A model generated the notes under the pieces. The model did not search any database. It was not told the DNA's origin and was given only the letters and a program-made list of their open reading frames with translations. A program made the translations under genes and the position numbers. DNA of 64,000 nucleotides from the NCBI GenBank assembly GCA_024707075.1, contig JANQAK010000003.1:1240001-1304000 (forward strand). Reading direction: 5' to 3'. The first letter of the stretch is position 1. The number at the start of each line of letters is the position of its first letter. This document shows, in pieces, positions 48,750 through 59,854 of the stretch. This DNA is from Afipia sp. (GTDB lineage: Bacteria; Pseudomonadota; Alphaproteobacteria; Rhizobiales; Xanthobacteraceae).

Positions 48750-48962
48750 CTTGAAAATCTCCAAACAGGCTGCAATTTGCGCCTACCTTACAACGCCCCC
48801 GACGTCGGATGGTTGCGTCAAGTTTGGCGAAAACACGCAACAAAGACAGGCCGTTCACGAAACCGTTTGAGCTTCTTCATCAACCTTAAGACGAAGACAC
48901 TGTTAAAAAAGCCATTTTCCGTGCTTTATTGCCGATGAAGCGGGGCAGATACGAGGCGAGTG

Positions 48963-49742
48963 ATGCGTGCGATCCTGATTTCGGTCACCGGGCTTATGCT
49001 GCTGACAGGCAGCGCACAGGCCGCCGTGTCCATTCTCGTCGACAAGAACGCGCAGCAGATGACGGTCTCGGTCGATGGCGCGGCGCGTTACACATGGCCC
49101 GTCTCGAGCGGAAACCCCTCGCACGAAACGCCCAACGGCAGTTTCAAGACCTTCCGCATGGAGGAGGATCATTACTCGAAGGAATTCGATGATGCGCCAA
49201 TGCCGAATGCGATCTTCTTCACCAAGCAGGGCCACGCCATTCACGGCACCGACGCGGTAGGCCGGCTCGGCACCCCGGCCTCGCATGGCTGCGTGCGGCT
49301 GTCGCGCGCCAATGCGCTCAAGCTCTGGGATCTGGTCAAGGCCGAGGGCCTGCTCAACACCACGGTCACGCTGACGGGATCGTCACAGGTCGCGCTGGCG
49401 CGCAATCCCAGGCCGCGCACCAATGTCGCCACTGCGCGCGGCACCGATGGCGCCGGCCAGCCGGTGCAGATCGCGCCCGGCCAGCAAGGCGTGTACAGCG
49501 AAGACCTCAACGCCGCCACCCGCGCGCGCCAGGTTTCGCCTGATCGGATGTATCGCGATCCATCCTACCCGCAGGACCAGGCCTATTACGGTCCGAACGA
49601 TCCCGGCCCGATGCAGCGCCGCATCTACCAGTCGCAGGGCGGATATTATCAGGGCTATGCGCAAGGCTATGAGCAGGACGCGCGCTATCAGCGTCCGCGC
49701 TACGCGAATCCTCGCGGCGGGTATTATTACTACGCGGACTGA
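48963..49742 (+). CDS. Secreted L,D-transpeptidase (YkuD domain)
   Basis: A 259-residue protein. Residues 1-20 are a signal peptide ending AQA. The YkuD domain (residues 21-140) has the catalytic pattern HGTD...SHGCVRLS with Cys near residue 110. L,D-transpeptidases form 3-3 crosslinks in peptidoglycan or anchor outer membrane proteins to it. The C-terminal 100 residues are rich in Tyr, Gln, Gly and Pro with YYQGYAQGYEQ-like repeats. I start at the ATG at 48963 in preference to a GTG one codon earlier. It is convergent with the spermidine-synthase-like gene. Confidence 0.9.
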   Translation: MRAILISVTGLMLLTGSAQAAVSILVDKNAQQMTVSVDGAARYTWPVSSGNPSHETPNGSFKTFRMEEDHYSKEFDDAPMPNAIFFTKQGHAIHGTDAVGRLGTPASHGCVRLSRANALKLWDLVKAEGLLNTTVTLTGSSQVALARNPRPRTNVATARGTDGAGQPVQIAPGQQGVYSEDLNAATRARQVSPDRMYRDPSYPQDQAYYGPNDPGPMQRRIYQSQGGYYQGYAQGYEQDARYQRPRYANPRGGYYYYAD

Positions 49743-49761
49743 GCAAATGATGATTCACGAT

Positions 49762-49787
49762 GTCGTCCCCGCGAAAGCGGGGACGAC
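49762..49787. repeat. Short palindromic repeat, GTCGTCCCC type
   Basis: A perfect hairpin with 10-bp or longer arms (49762-49771 with 49778-49787) between convergent genes. It is the same unit as at 6166-6191. Confidence 0.75.
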
Positions 49788-49818
49788 TCGGTATTGCCGC
49801 TTCGCCCGATCATAGCCC

Positions 49819-52095
49819 CTACTCGTCCGGATTCCTGAGCCGACGCCACACCGCGCCAAGCACGTTGGAATAATCGTCGGTCCAGACCCGCTGGCCTTCA
49901 GTGGCTTCCGTCAGCGCCCACTTGTCATCCGATGCGATCTTGCCGACGTCAGCTTCCTCACGCGCGGAGATCACGACGTTGGTCGTGAAGATATATTCGT
50001 TGTCGCGTCCTGAATCCTCATTGTAGACCCAGCTCTTCAGGTCGTTCTCCTCGGCGATGCCGACGACGACGCTCGCCAGTTCGAGATGGCGGTTGGAAAC
50101 GTGCATCACCACCGCGCCCTGAGGCGCGAGCTTGGCCTTGTAGATCGCCATCGCCTCTTCGGTCGCCAGATGAATCGGGATCGCATCGGATGAATAGGCA
50201 TCAACGATAATCAGATCGTAAGTGCCGTCCTTTTCCTTGGCGAAGGTCAGACGTGCGTCGCCGATCACCGGCTTCAGATTGGGCTCGCACGCGCTGACGA
50301 AGGTGAAATATCGCGGATCGCGCGCGGTATCGACCATGGTCTGGTCGATCTCGAAAAACTTCCAGTCTTCGCCAGGTCGTGACTGGCAGGTGAGCGTTCC
50401 GGCGCCAAGACCGATTACCGCGACCCGGATCGGGCCGCCCTTGCGTTCGCGGATCGCGGCAATGGCGCGGCCCATGCCGCCATCCGTGTGATAGTAGGTA
50501 ATCGCTTCGGGCCGGCCTTTGACCGGTGTCCCGTCGTCATTCAGGAATTTCTCGGCACCGTGGATCGTCGTGCCATGCATCAGCACGTGATACTGGCCGT
50601 TTGACGTCACCACGATCTTGTGCACGCCGAAGAAACTGCGCACCGTTTCCACACGGCCGTCGTCGGCGGGATAGACGCGGATCAGGACCAGTCCGAGCGC
50701 TACGAGCGTCGCGAGCTTCCAGCGATCAATCTTCCACAGCACGCCAAGCACCATCAGTGCAATCGCGAAACCCTTGGCAACCCATAGCCGGTTGGTTTCG
50801 ATCAATTCAGTGGTCGATCCGTGTCCGAATGCGATGGCAATGAGAACCAAAGCAGCGATCGCAACGATGATCCAAAGAGCAAGACCACCGCGCACGCTCG
50901 TTGTTCCGGCAGGCCGGCATAGCGCCGCCAAAGCCAGCAGGATCGGATATTCCGCAATCCAGGAGAACGTAAAGGGTGCGATCAGCCCGGCGAACAATCC
51001 ACCCACCATGCCGCCGAACGACAGCGCAACATAGAAACCGGTGAGATGACTCGCGGCGGGTCGCGTGCGGGCGAGCTCACCGTGACACGCCATGGCGATG
51101 ATGAAAAAGCATAACTGATGGCCGCCGAGCGTGAGAAACAAATCCTGCTCGCCGCCGACCGCCAGTAGAATCATGATGCCGCCGATGGCGACCGGTTGCG
51201 CCATGAGCATCCACTTGTGCGGCAGCAGCGGCCGCGACTGGAACACCAGCACCCAGGTCAGCAGATAAAGCGACAGCGGCAGCACCCACAGCAAGGGCGC
51301 GGCGGCGACGTCGGTCGAGATATGCGCCGTCACGGCGATCAGCAAACCGGAGGGCACCGCCGCGAGGAAGATCCAGCGCAGCCTTATCGTCCACGTCGGC
51401 GACGGTGCATCACCGTCGCTGGCTTCGACCGCGGCCACCGACATCGGCGGCGAACGCACCAGCAGTACGCCGCACACCGTAATCAAGACGATCAGCAAGG
51501 CATAGCCGCCGGTCCAGATCAGGTTCTGGGTCCGCAGCGTGAACATCGGCTCCAGCAGTACCGGATAGGACAGCAGCGCAAGAAAACTTCCGATGTTCGA
51601 CGAGGCATAGAGAAAATACGGATCGGGACCGTCGGGATGGCCGGTGCGGACGAACCACGCTTGCAGCATCGGATTGTTGGCCGCCAGCGCGAAGAACGGT
51701 AGGCCGATGGAGACGGCGAACAGACCCAGCAGCCAGAATGCGTAGCCGCTCGCCGGCGGCTCGCCCCACCCGCTCGCGATCGACAGCGGCAGCGTGAACA
51801 GCGCCACCGCCAGCAGCACAAGATGGATCGCGATCGGAGCGACGCGGCTTTTCAGCGTCATCAGATAATGCGCGTAGGCGTAACCGCCGAGCAGCAGCGA
51901 CTGGAAGAACACCATCGCCACCGACCACACCGCCGGCGAGCCGCCGAGCCGCGGCAGCACCATTTTCGTGAACAGCGGCTGCACCGAAAACAGCAGCAAG
52001 GCGCTGGTGAAAATCGCGGCGGTATAGACCACCAGAACGAGTTTGTTCCACGCGCCGGAGGACTGGCTCGCGGTTTCGGACGTCACTGAAGTCAT
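49819..52095 (-). CDS. Membrane-fused spermidine-synthase-like protein
   Basis: A 758-residue fusion. Residues 15-490 hold 12 or more hydrophobic segments resembling a major-facilitator-like membrane domain. Residues about 540-750 form a spermine/spermidine-synthase-type methyltransferase fold, with the nucleotide motif VAVIGLGAGTL near residue 560, the Asp of FFEIDQ and LIIVDAYSSDAIPIHL near residue 645. Such fusions are widespread but poorly characterised; aminopropyl transfer is unproven. ATG at 52095 is where the membrane domain begins; the upstream in-frame extension reads through hairpin copy B and is rejected. Confidence 0.85.
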   Translation of the reverse strand: MTSVTSETASQSSGAWNKLVLVVYTAAIFTSALLLFSVQPLFTKMVLPRLGGSPAVWSVAMVFFQSLLLGGYAYAHYLMTLKSRVAPIAIHLVLLAVALFTLPLSIASGWGEPPASGYAFWLLGLFAVSIGLPFFALAANNPMLQAWFVRTGHPDGPDPYFLYASSNIGSFLALLSYPVLLEPMFTLRTQNLIWTGGYALLIVLITVCGVLLVRSPPMSVAAVEASDGDAPSPTWTIRLRWIFLAAVPSGLLIAVTAHISTDVAAAPLLWVLPLSLYLLTWVLVFQSRPLLPHKWMLMAQPVAIGGIMILLAVGGEQDLFLTLGGHQLCFFIIAMACHGELARTRPAASHLTGFYVALSFGGMVGGLFAGLIAPFTFSWIAEYPILLALAALCRPAGTTSVRGGLALWIIVAIAALVLIAIAFGHGSTTELIETNRLWVAKGFAIALMVLGVLWKIDRWKLATLVALGLVLIRVYPADDGRVETVRSFFGVHKIVVTSNGQYHVLMHGTTIHGAEKFLNDDGTPVKGRPEAITYYHTDGGMGRAIAAIRERKGGPIRVAVIGLGAGTLTCQSRPGEDWKFFEIDQTMVDTARDPRYFTFVSACEPNLKPVIGDARLTFAKEKDGTYDLIIVDAYSSDAIPIHLATEEAMAIYKAKLAPQGAVVMHVSNRHLELASVVVGIAEENDLKSWVYNEDSGRDNEYIFTTNVVISAREEADVGKIASDDKWALTEATEGQRVWTDDYSNVLGAVWRRLRNPDE

Positions 52096-52140
52096 GAAGG
52101 CTCCGGCATGATCCCGGCAACGCGCCGGAGGCTGGTGCCC

Positions 52141-52295
52141 CGAATCCGACGTTCGCTTCGCTTTGCAGCATCTTCTCTGCGAACGTCGGATTCGAAAGGA
52201 CACTAGCAAATTATGATTTCAGTGATCCTTTCGATTCCGACATTCGTAAAAGATGCTTGCGTAAGATCCATACGAATGTCGGAATCGGATCACTG
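52141..52295. repeat. Two-hairpin element, copy B
   Basis: Hairpin 1 has a perfect 16-bp stem (52141-52156 with 52179-52194). Hairpin 2 has a perfect 16-bp stem (52233-52248 with 52271-52286) plus a 9-bp outer pair (52220-52228 with 52287-52295). The spacer reads CTAGCAAATTATGATTT. It lies in the 292-base gap between the spermidine-synthase-like gene and the divergent oxidoreductase, which holds no gene. Copy A is at 25276-25435. Confidence 0.82.
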
Positions 52296-52387
52296 GCGGA
52301 GTGGACCATAGCTGCGGGGATGGAGCAATAACATGCGCGTGACAGAAATCACTCGCGCGTTACGCCTGCGGCGATTATGACTTGGCC

Positions 52388-53989
52388 ATGTCAGACTACG
52401 ATGCACTCATTATCGGCGCGGGCCACAACGGCCTGACCTGTGCGACCTATCTCGCGATGGGCGGGCTGCGCGTGAAAGTGGTCGATCGCCGCAAGGTGGT
52501 CGGCGGCGCGGCGGTGACGGAGGAGTTTCATCCCGGCTTCCGCAATTCGGTGGCGGCCTACACCGTCAGCCTGCTCAATCCGAAGGTCATCGCGGATCTG
52601 CAACTGCATCGTCATGGCCTGCGCGTCGTCGAGCGCCGCGCGCAGAACTTCCTGCCTGCGCCGGACGGGCGCTATCTGCTGACCGGCGAAGGCCGCACCC
52701 ATCAGTCGATCGCGAAACTCAGCGAACGCGATGCGATGCGGATCGACGATTTCAACCGCGAACTGGAAACCATCGCCGACGTGCTGCGCGCCTTCGTGCT
52801 GCGCGCACCGCCGGATGTGGTCGAGGGCCTCGGTATTCATGCGATCCGCGAAGCCTTCAATGCGCTCGGCAGCGCGAACATCCTGCGCGGCCTCTCGCTG
52901 GAGAACCAGCGCATGCTGCTCGACCTGTTCACCCGCTCGGCGGGCGACATGCTCGAGGACCGTTTCGAGAGCGATCTGGTCAAGGCGCTGTTCGGCTTCG
53001 ACGCCATCGTCGGCAACTATGCCAGCCCCTACGCCGCTGGGTCCGCCTACGTGATGCTGCACCACGCCTTTGGCGAGGTGAACGGCCGCAAGGGCCTGTG
53101 GGGCCACGCCATCGGCGGCATGGGAGCGATCACCCAGGCGATGGCGGCAGCGGCCCGCGCGGCGGGCGCGGAGATCGAGACCAACAACGGCGTCCGCGAG
53201 GTGATCGTCGAACGCGACCGCGCCGTGGGTGTCATCCTCGACAATGGGGAGACGATCCGCGCCGGCTATGTCGCCTCCAGCGTCAATCCGAAGCTGCTTT
53301 ATACCCGGCTGGTCCCGGCCGATGCGCTGCCGAAGCCGTTCCTTGACCGCATCACGAACTGGCGCAACGGCTCCGGCACTTTCCGCATGAACGTCGCGCT
53401 GTCGGCGCTGCCGTCATTCACGGCCCTGCCGGGGACCGGCGACCACCTCACCGCCGGCATCATTCTCGCGCCGAGCCTCGGCTACATGGACCGCGCCTGG
53501 CTCGACGCCCGGCAGCAGGGCTGGAGCCGCGAGCCGGTGATCGAGGTCCTGATCCCGTCCACGCTGGACGACTCGCTGGCCCCCTCGGGGATGCACGTCG
53601 CCAGCCTGTTCTGCCAGCACGTCGCGCCGCAATTGCCGGACGGCCGGTCATGGGACGACCATCGCGACGAGGTCGCCGACCTGATGATCGCGACGGTGAA
53701 CCGCTACGCCCCCGGATTTGCCGCCAGCGTCATCGCCCGGCAGGTGCTGTCGCCGCTCGATCTGGAGCGCGACTTTGGCCTGCTCGGCGGCGACATTTTT
53801 CACGGCGCGCTGTCGCTCAACCAGCTCTTTTCCGCCCGGCCGATGCTCGGCCATGCCGGCTATCGCGGGCCGCTAAAGGGACTTTATCACTGCGGCTCAG
53901 GGGCGCATCCAGGCGGCGGCGTCACCGGCGCGCCGGGGCACAATGCGGCGCAGGTTATCCTCAAGGACCACCACGGATTATTCGCTTGA
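52388..53989 (+). CDS. Phytoene-desaturase-like FAD oxidoreductase (PYROXD2 type)
   Basis: A 533-residue NAD(P)/FAD-dependent oxidoreductase. The N-terminal Rossmann motif DALIIGAGHNGLTCATYLA is at residue 4, followed by VVDRRKVVGGAAVTEEFHPGF. The C-terminal FAD contact GLYHCGSGAHPGGGVTGAPGHNAA is near residue 498. The order and GHNGL motif match the PYROXD2/CrtI-like family rather than a true carotenoid desaturase with neighbours. Substrate unknown. I start at ATG 52388 rather than at TTG 52382. Its stop is followed within 30 bases by the DnaA-box array. Confidence 0.87.
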   Translation: MSDYDALIIGAGHNGLTCATYLAMGGLRVKVVDRRKVVGGAAVTEEFHPGFRNSVAAYTVSLLNPKVIADLQLHRHGLRVVERRAQNFLPAPDGRYLLTGEGRTHQSIAKLSERDAMRIDDFNRELETIADVLRAFVLRAPPDVVEGLGIHAIREAFNALGSANILRGLSLENQRMLLDLFTRSAGDMLEDRFESDLVKALFGFDAIVGNYASPYAAGSAYVMLHHAFGEVNGRKGLWGHAIGGMGAITQAMAAAARAAGAEIETNNGVREVIVERDRAVGVILDNGETIRAGYVASSVNPKLLYTRLVPADALPKPFLDRITNWRNGSGTFRMNVALSALPSFTALPGTGDHLTAGIILAPSLGYMDRAWLDARQQGWSREPVIEVLIPSTLDDSLAPSGMHVASLFCQHVAPQLPDGRSWDDHRDEVADLMIATVNRYAPGFAASVIARQVLSPLDLERDFGLLGGDIFHGALSLNQLFSARPMLGHAGYRGPLKGLYHCGSGAHPGGGVTGAPGHNAAQVILKDHHGLFA

Positions 53990-54015
53990 AGGACAGCGAG
54001 CGCCTGTTGAAAGGC

Positions 54016-54149
54016 TGTGGATAACCCTGTGAATAAGTTGTGGATTCCTGCCCCGTTAAAGTTTTACCAAGGTGTGGAAAACCATGGTTAAGAAACTGTG
54101 AAAAACCCGGGTATGTTCCACCCGCAAACTGTGGACAGACTGTGGGAAA
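54016..54149. promoter_or_regulatory. Array of DnaA-box-like sites upstream of prmA
   Basis: Seven TGTG sites in one orientation start at 54016, 54028, 54039, 54073, 54097, 54130 and 54141. The first (TGTGGATAA) is a perfect DnaA box in reverse complement. Those at 54028, 54073 and 54097 also fit TTWTNCACA; the other three are near matches. Steps of 12, 11, 34, 24, 33 and 11 bases are close to whole helical turns. The gap is otherwise gene-free and ends at the prmA ATG. Confidence 0.65.
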
Positions 54150-55085
54150 ATGGACGATGCAATCAACGATTCCAGCCATTTGGACCTTCCCGTGAACTCA
54201 CAGCCCGCCACCGCCGCAACGCAGGCGACCTTCGCCATCGGCGATGAACACACTGCCAGCCGCATTGTGGATACCATCACCGAGAGCTATCCGAGCCACG
54301 ATCTGGCGATCGCCGCCTTCGAGGGGCCGGGCGGCCGCTGGGACATCACCATGCACTTCGCGGAGCCACCGGACCGCGACGTCATCCACGCGCTGGTGAC
54401 GGAAACCGCGGGCGAGGCTGCCGCGAAGTCCATCGTCTTCAGCACCGTCGAAACCAAGGACTGGGTGAAGGCCAGCCTCGCCGATCTCGTACCGGTGAGC
54501 GCCGGGCGATACGTCGTCCACGGCAGCCACGACCGCGAGCGGGTCCCGCCCAACAAGATCGGCATCGAGATCGAGGCGGCGCTGGCGTTCGGCACCGGCC
54601 ACCACGGCACCACGCGCGGCTGCCTCCTGTTGCTCGATCGGGTCCTGAACCAGCGCACGCCCAAGCGCATACTCGATCTCGGCTCCGGCACTGGCGTGCT
54701 CGCCATCGCCGCCGCCAGATCGCTGCGTCGGCGCGTGCTGGCGAGCGACATCGATCCCCGCTCCGTGGTGGTGGCGCGCGAGAACGCCAAGCTCAATGGC
54801 GCAGGAAATCTGGTGGAAGCGATCTGCGCAACCGGGTTTCAGTCGCCGCGCTTTGCCGCCAACGGGCCGTTCGGGCTGGTGCTGGCGAATATCCTCGCCA
54901 ACCCGCTGCGGCAGTTGGCGCCCGCACTGGCGGCGCATCTGGCGCCGAATGCCTTCGTCATTCTGTCAGGGTTGCTGCCGCATCAGGCCAACAGCGTGGT
55001 CGCGGCCTATCGGGGCGCAGGGCTGAAACTGGTCAAGCAGATCCAGATCGAAGGCTGGAGCAGTCTTTTGATGCAAAGGCGATAA
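54150..55085 (+). CDS. prmA: Ribosomal protein L11 methyltransferase
   Basis: A 311-residue PrmA that trimethylates lysines and the N-terminus of ribosomal protein L11. The C-terminal SAM domain has GIEIEAALAFGTGHHGTTRGCL near residue 137, motif I ILDLGSGTGVLAIAAARSL near residue 172, ASDIDPRSVVVARENA near residue 193 and VLANILANPL near residue 247, all PrmA signatures. The N-terminal 90 residues form the substrate-recognition domain. The ATG at 54150 abuts the last DnaA-box-like site and lacks a clear ribosome site; a GTG at 54192 is an alternative. Confidence 0.92.
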   Translation: MDDAINDSSHLDLPVNSQPATAATQATFAIGDEHTASRIVDTITESYPSHDLAIAAFEGPGGRWDITMHFAEPPDRDVIHALVTETAGEAAAKSIVFSTVETKDWVKASLADLVPVSAGRYVVHGSHDRERVPPNKIGIEIEAALAFGTGHHGTTRGCLLLLDRVLNQRTPKRILDLGSGTGVLAIAAARSLRRRVLASDIDPRSVVVARENAKLNGAGNLVEAICATGFQSPRFAANGPFGLVLANILANPLRQLAPALAAHLAPNAFVILSGLLPHQANSVVAAYRGAGLKLVKQIQIEGWSSLLMQRR

Positions 55086-55110
55086 ATCAGAAGAATTCAG
55101 CTTATTCTGC

Positions 55111-55200
55111 CGTCATTGCGAGCGTAGCGAAGCAATCCAGATCAAGTGGCCATCAGTTGAAGACTGGATTGCTTCGTCGCAAGCGCTCCTGGCAATGACA
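55111..55200. repeat. Palindromic repeat, GTCATTGCGAGCG type
   Basis: CGTCATTGCGAGCGTAGCGA at the left and CAAGCGCTCCTGGCAATGACA at the right, with CGAAGCAATCCAG (55128-55140) and CTGGATTGCTTCG (55164-55176) forming a perfect 13-bp pair inside. It lies between prmA and the convergent small gene. Confidence 0.8.
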
Positions 55201-55210
55201 GCTGTTTGCC

Positions 55211-55414
55211 TTATTCGTTTCTCGTCCGGTTCGGCGTGATGTCGGCTTCGGTAAAGCCGGCCTCGAACCGCGCCCGGCGCGCCTCGCGCTGCAACCGGTT
55301 TTCCGTCAGGCGGTCGAGCATCTGGACGATGACGCCCCGCGGCTCCTTGATCGTAACCGCGGGAATGCTCCCCTGCACCGGCGGCGAAATCTTCTCAAAC
55401 ATAAAAGCTGGCAT
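55211..55414 (-). CDS. Small conserved-looking hypothetical protein
   Basis: A 67-residue protein starting MPAFMFEKISPPVQGSIPAV. The middle (GVIVQMLDRLTENRLQREARRARFEA) is a basic amphipathic helix. No membrane segment, signal peptide or known motif is seen. The MFEKISPP start is reminiscent of small proteins in related rhizobia, but I cannot place it in a named family. An ATG four codons in is an alternative start. It is convergent with prmA and divergent from the aminopeptidase gene, with normal codon use for a coding frame. Confidence 0.55.
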   Translation of the reverse strand: MPAFMFEKISPPVQGSIPAVTIKEPRGVIVQMLDRLTENRLQREARRARFEAGFTEADITPNRTRNE

Positions 55415-55627
55415 GCCCTATCCCCTCTTCGTTGAGTTGGAAAACACACCCCTCCGCATTTCCGCGAGGCCCATCCGTTTCAAGCGTTGTTGGTATCAAA
55501 TGGTTCCCCAAACAGCCTTCCCTGTAGGCAGTTTCTACTAAGCACGGATCGTGCCATTCACTTTTGACGTAGATCGGGTGCGGGCTGGCCGATTGCCGCA
55601 ATTCCCCGGGTCTCTTAAGGTCGACCA

Positions 55628-57463
55628 ATGTTCGAAGCCCAATTCCAGACGTTCGAAGAGCCCGAAGGCGGCGTGGCGCTGACCGCGCGGCTGTCCGCAT
55701 TCCGCGAGGAACTGCTGCGCCGGCAACTGACCGGCTTTGTGATTCCCCGCGCCGACAGCCAGCAAAACGAATATGTGCCGCCCTGCGACGAGCGGCTGGC
55801 GTGGCTCACCGGCTTCACCGGCTCGGCCGGGCTGGCGGTCGTTCTCACCGGACAGGCGGCGGTATTCGTGGACGGACGCTACACCTTGCAGGCGGCGAAG
55901 CAGGTGGACACGGCGGCATGGACCGTCGAATCCCTGGTCGAGCCGCCACCGGAAACGTGGCTGACGGGGCATCTGGTACCCGGCGACCGCCTCGGATTTG
56001 ATCCGTGGCTGCACACTTCGGCGGCAGCGGACCGTCTCGCCAAGGCCTGCGAGAAGGCCGGCGCGGAACTGGTGGCCGTGGACGGCAATCCGGTCGATTC
56101 GATCTGGAGCGACCGCCCCGCCCCGCCGCTGGGGCCGGTCAAGATCCATCCCCTCCCGCTTGCCGGTGAGAGCGAAAGCGACAAGCTCGCGCGCATCGCT
56201 AAGGAAATCGCGAAGCTCAATGTCGACGCGCTGGTGCTGTCCGATTCCCATGCGGTGGCGTGGACCTTCAACATCCGTGGTGCGGACGTGGCGCATACGC
56301 CGCTGCCGCTGTCCTACGCGCTGCTGCCGAAAGACGGCCGGCCAATCATCTTCATCGATCACCGCAAGCTATCGAACAGCGTGCGCGACCATCTCGAGAA
56401 AAGCGCCACTGTCGAGGAGCCCGATGCGCTGGTGCCGCGACTCGCGGAACTGGCACGCACCAAAGTCTCTATCGGTCTCGATGCCGCGACCGCCGCCGAC
56501 GCGCTGAGCCGGTTGATCGCGGCGGAAGGCGGCAAGCCGGTGCGCGTGACCGATCCAGTCGCGCTGCTGAAAGCCGTCAAGAACGCCGCCGAGATCGCGG
56601 GCACCAAGGCGGCACACAAGCGCGACGGCGCGGCGCTGGCGCGGTTTCTGGCCTGGATCGACCGCGAGGCGCCGAGCGGCAAGCTGACCGAAATCGACGC
56701 GGTGGAAGCGCTGGAAACCTTCCGCCGCGACACCGGCGCGCTGAAGGACGTCTCCTTCCCCACCATCTCCGGCACCGGCTCGAACGGGGCCATCGTGCAT
56801 TATCGCGTGACGCGCAAATCCAACCGCCGCATCGCCCCGGGTGACCTGCTGCTGATCGATTCTGGCGCGCAGTACGAAGACGGCACCACCGACGTGACCC
56901 GCACCATCGCCATCGGTGAGCCGACCGACGAAATGCGCGACCGCTTCACCCGGGTGCTGCGCGGACATATCGCGATTGCGCGCGCTGCGTTTCCAGACGG
57001 CACCAGCGGCGCGCAGATCGACGTGCTCGCGCGGCAGTTCCTGTGGCAGGCCGGCATCGACTTCGAGCACGGCACCGGCCACGGCGTCGGCAGCTATCTC
57101 TCGGTGCATGAAGGCCCGGCGCGCATTTCCAAGGTCGGCACTACGCCGCTCAAGCGCGGCATGATCCTCTCCAACGAGCCGGGCTACTACAAGACCGACG
57201 CGTTCGGCATCCGTATCGAGAACCTCGAACTGGTGGTCGAGAAGATCATCGAAGGCGCCGAAAAGCCGATGAACGGCTTCGAGACGTTGACGCTCGCACC
57301 CATCGACCGGCGGCTGATCAACGCCAATCGCATCAGCAAGCAGGAACTGGCATGGATCAACGCCTATCATGCACGGGTGCGCGAGGAGATCCGCCCATTG
57401 CTGGATGAAGCGACCACGGTCTGGCTCGATGCTGCGACCGAGCCGCTGGTGAACTCGGCTTGA
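55628..57463 (+). CDS. pepP: Aminopeptidase P family metallopeptidase
   Basis: A 611-residue M24B peptidase cleaving the residue before proline. Two creatinase-like N-terminal domains (about 1-310) precede the pita-bread catalytic domain. Metal ligands are visible: Asp in LLIDSGAQYEDGTTDVTRT near residue 413, His in GTGHGVGSYLSVHE near residue 485, Glu in ILSNEPGYY near residue 515 and Glu in IRIENLELV near residue 530. The three-domain length matches eukaryotic-type XPNPEP1-like enzymes of alphaproteobacteria, longer than E. coli PepP (441). The ATG at 55628 follows a TTAAGG site. Convergent with ligA. Confidence 0.93.
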   Translation: MFEAQFQTFEEPEGGVALTARLSAFREELLRRQLTGFVIPRADSQQNEYVPPCDERLAWLTGFTGSAGLAVVLTGQAAVFVDGRYTLQAAKQVDTAAWTVESLVEPPPETWLTGHLVPGDRLGFDPWLHTSAAADRLAKACEKAGAELVAVDGNPVDSIWSDRPAPPLGPVKIHPLPLAGESESDKLARIAKEIAKLNVDALVLSDSHAVAWTFNIRGADVAHTPLPLSYALLPKDGRPIIFIDHRKLSNSVRDHLEKSATVEEPDALVPRLAELARTKVSIGLDAATAADALSRLIAAEGGKPVRVTDPVALLKAVKNAAEIAGTKAAHKRDGAALARFLAWIDREAPSGKLTEIDAVEALETFRRDTGALKDVSFPTISGTGSNGAIVHYRVTRKSNRRIAPGDLLLIDSGAQYEDGTTDVTRTIAIGEPTDEMRDRFTRVLRGHIAIARAAFPDGTSGAQIDVLARQFLWQAGIDFEHGTGHGVGSYLSVHEGPARISKVGTTPLKRGMILSNEPGYYKTDAFGIRIENLELVVEKIIEGAEKPMNGFETLTLAPIDRRLINANRISKQELAWINAYHARVREEIRPLLDEATTVWLDAATEPLVNSA

Positions 57464-57474
57464 ACGTCATTCAC

Positions 57475-57587
57475 CGTCATTCCGGGACGCGCTCTTGCGC
57501 GGACCCGGAATCCAGAGCCGGTTCGACGCGGACGCGCCGCGCGAGATTCCGGGTTCGCTCGCGAAACCGCTCGCGCCCCGGAAGGAC
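57475..57587. repeat. Two-unit palindromic repeat, CGTCATTCCGGG type
   Basis: CGTCATTCCGGGACGCG near 57475, GACCCGGAATCC near 57502, then GATTCCGGGTTCGC near 57545 and CGCGCCCCGGA at the end. It sits between the convergent pepP and ligA stops. Same family as 6231-6352. Confidence 0.7.
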
Positions 57588-57594
57588 CGGTTAA

Positions 57595-59753
<2,159 letters not shown>

Positions 59754-59854
59754 CGCTATTCCGGCATCACTGGCAGCAAAACCGTAGCACTGGAGCTTTT
59801 TGTTTTGACGCGTTTTCTTCACGCGAACCGGTACCCACTTCGCTCGAAAACGCT

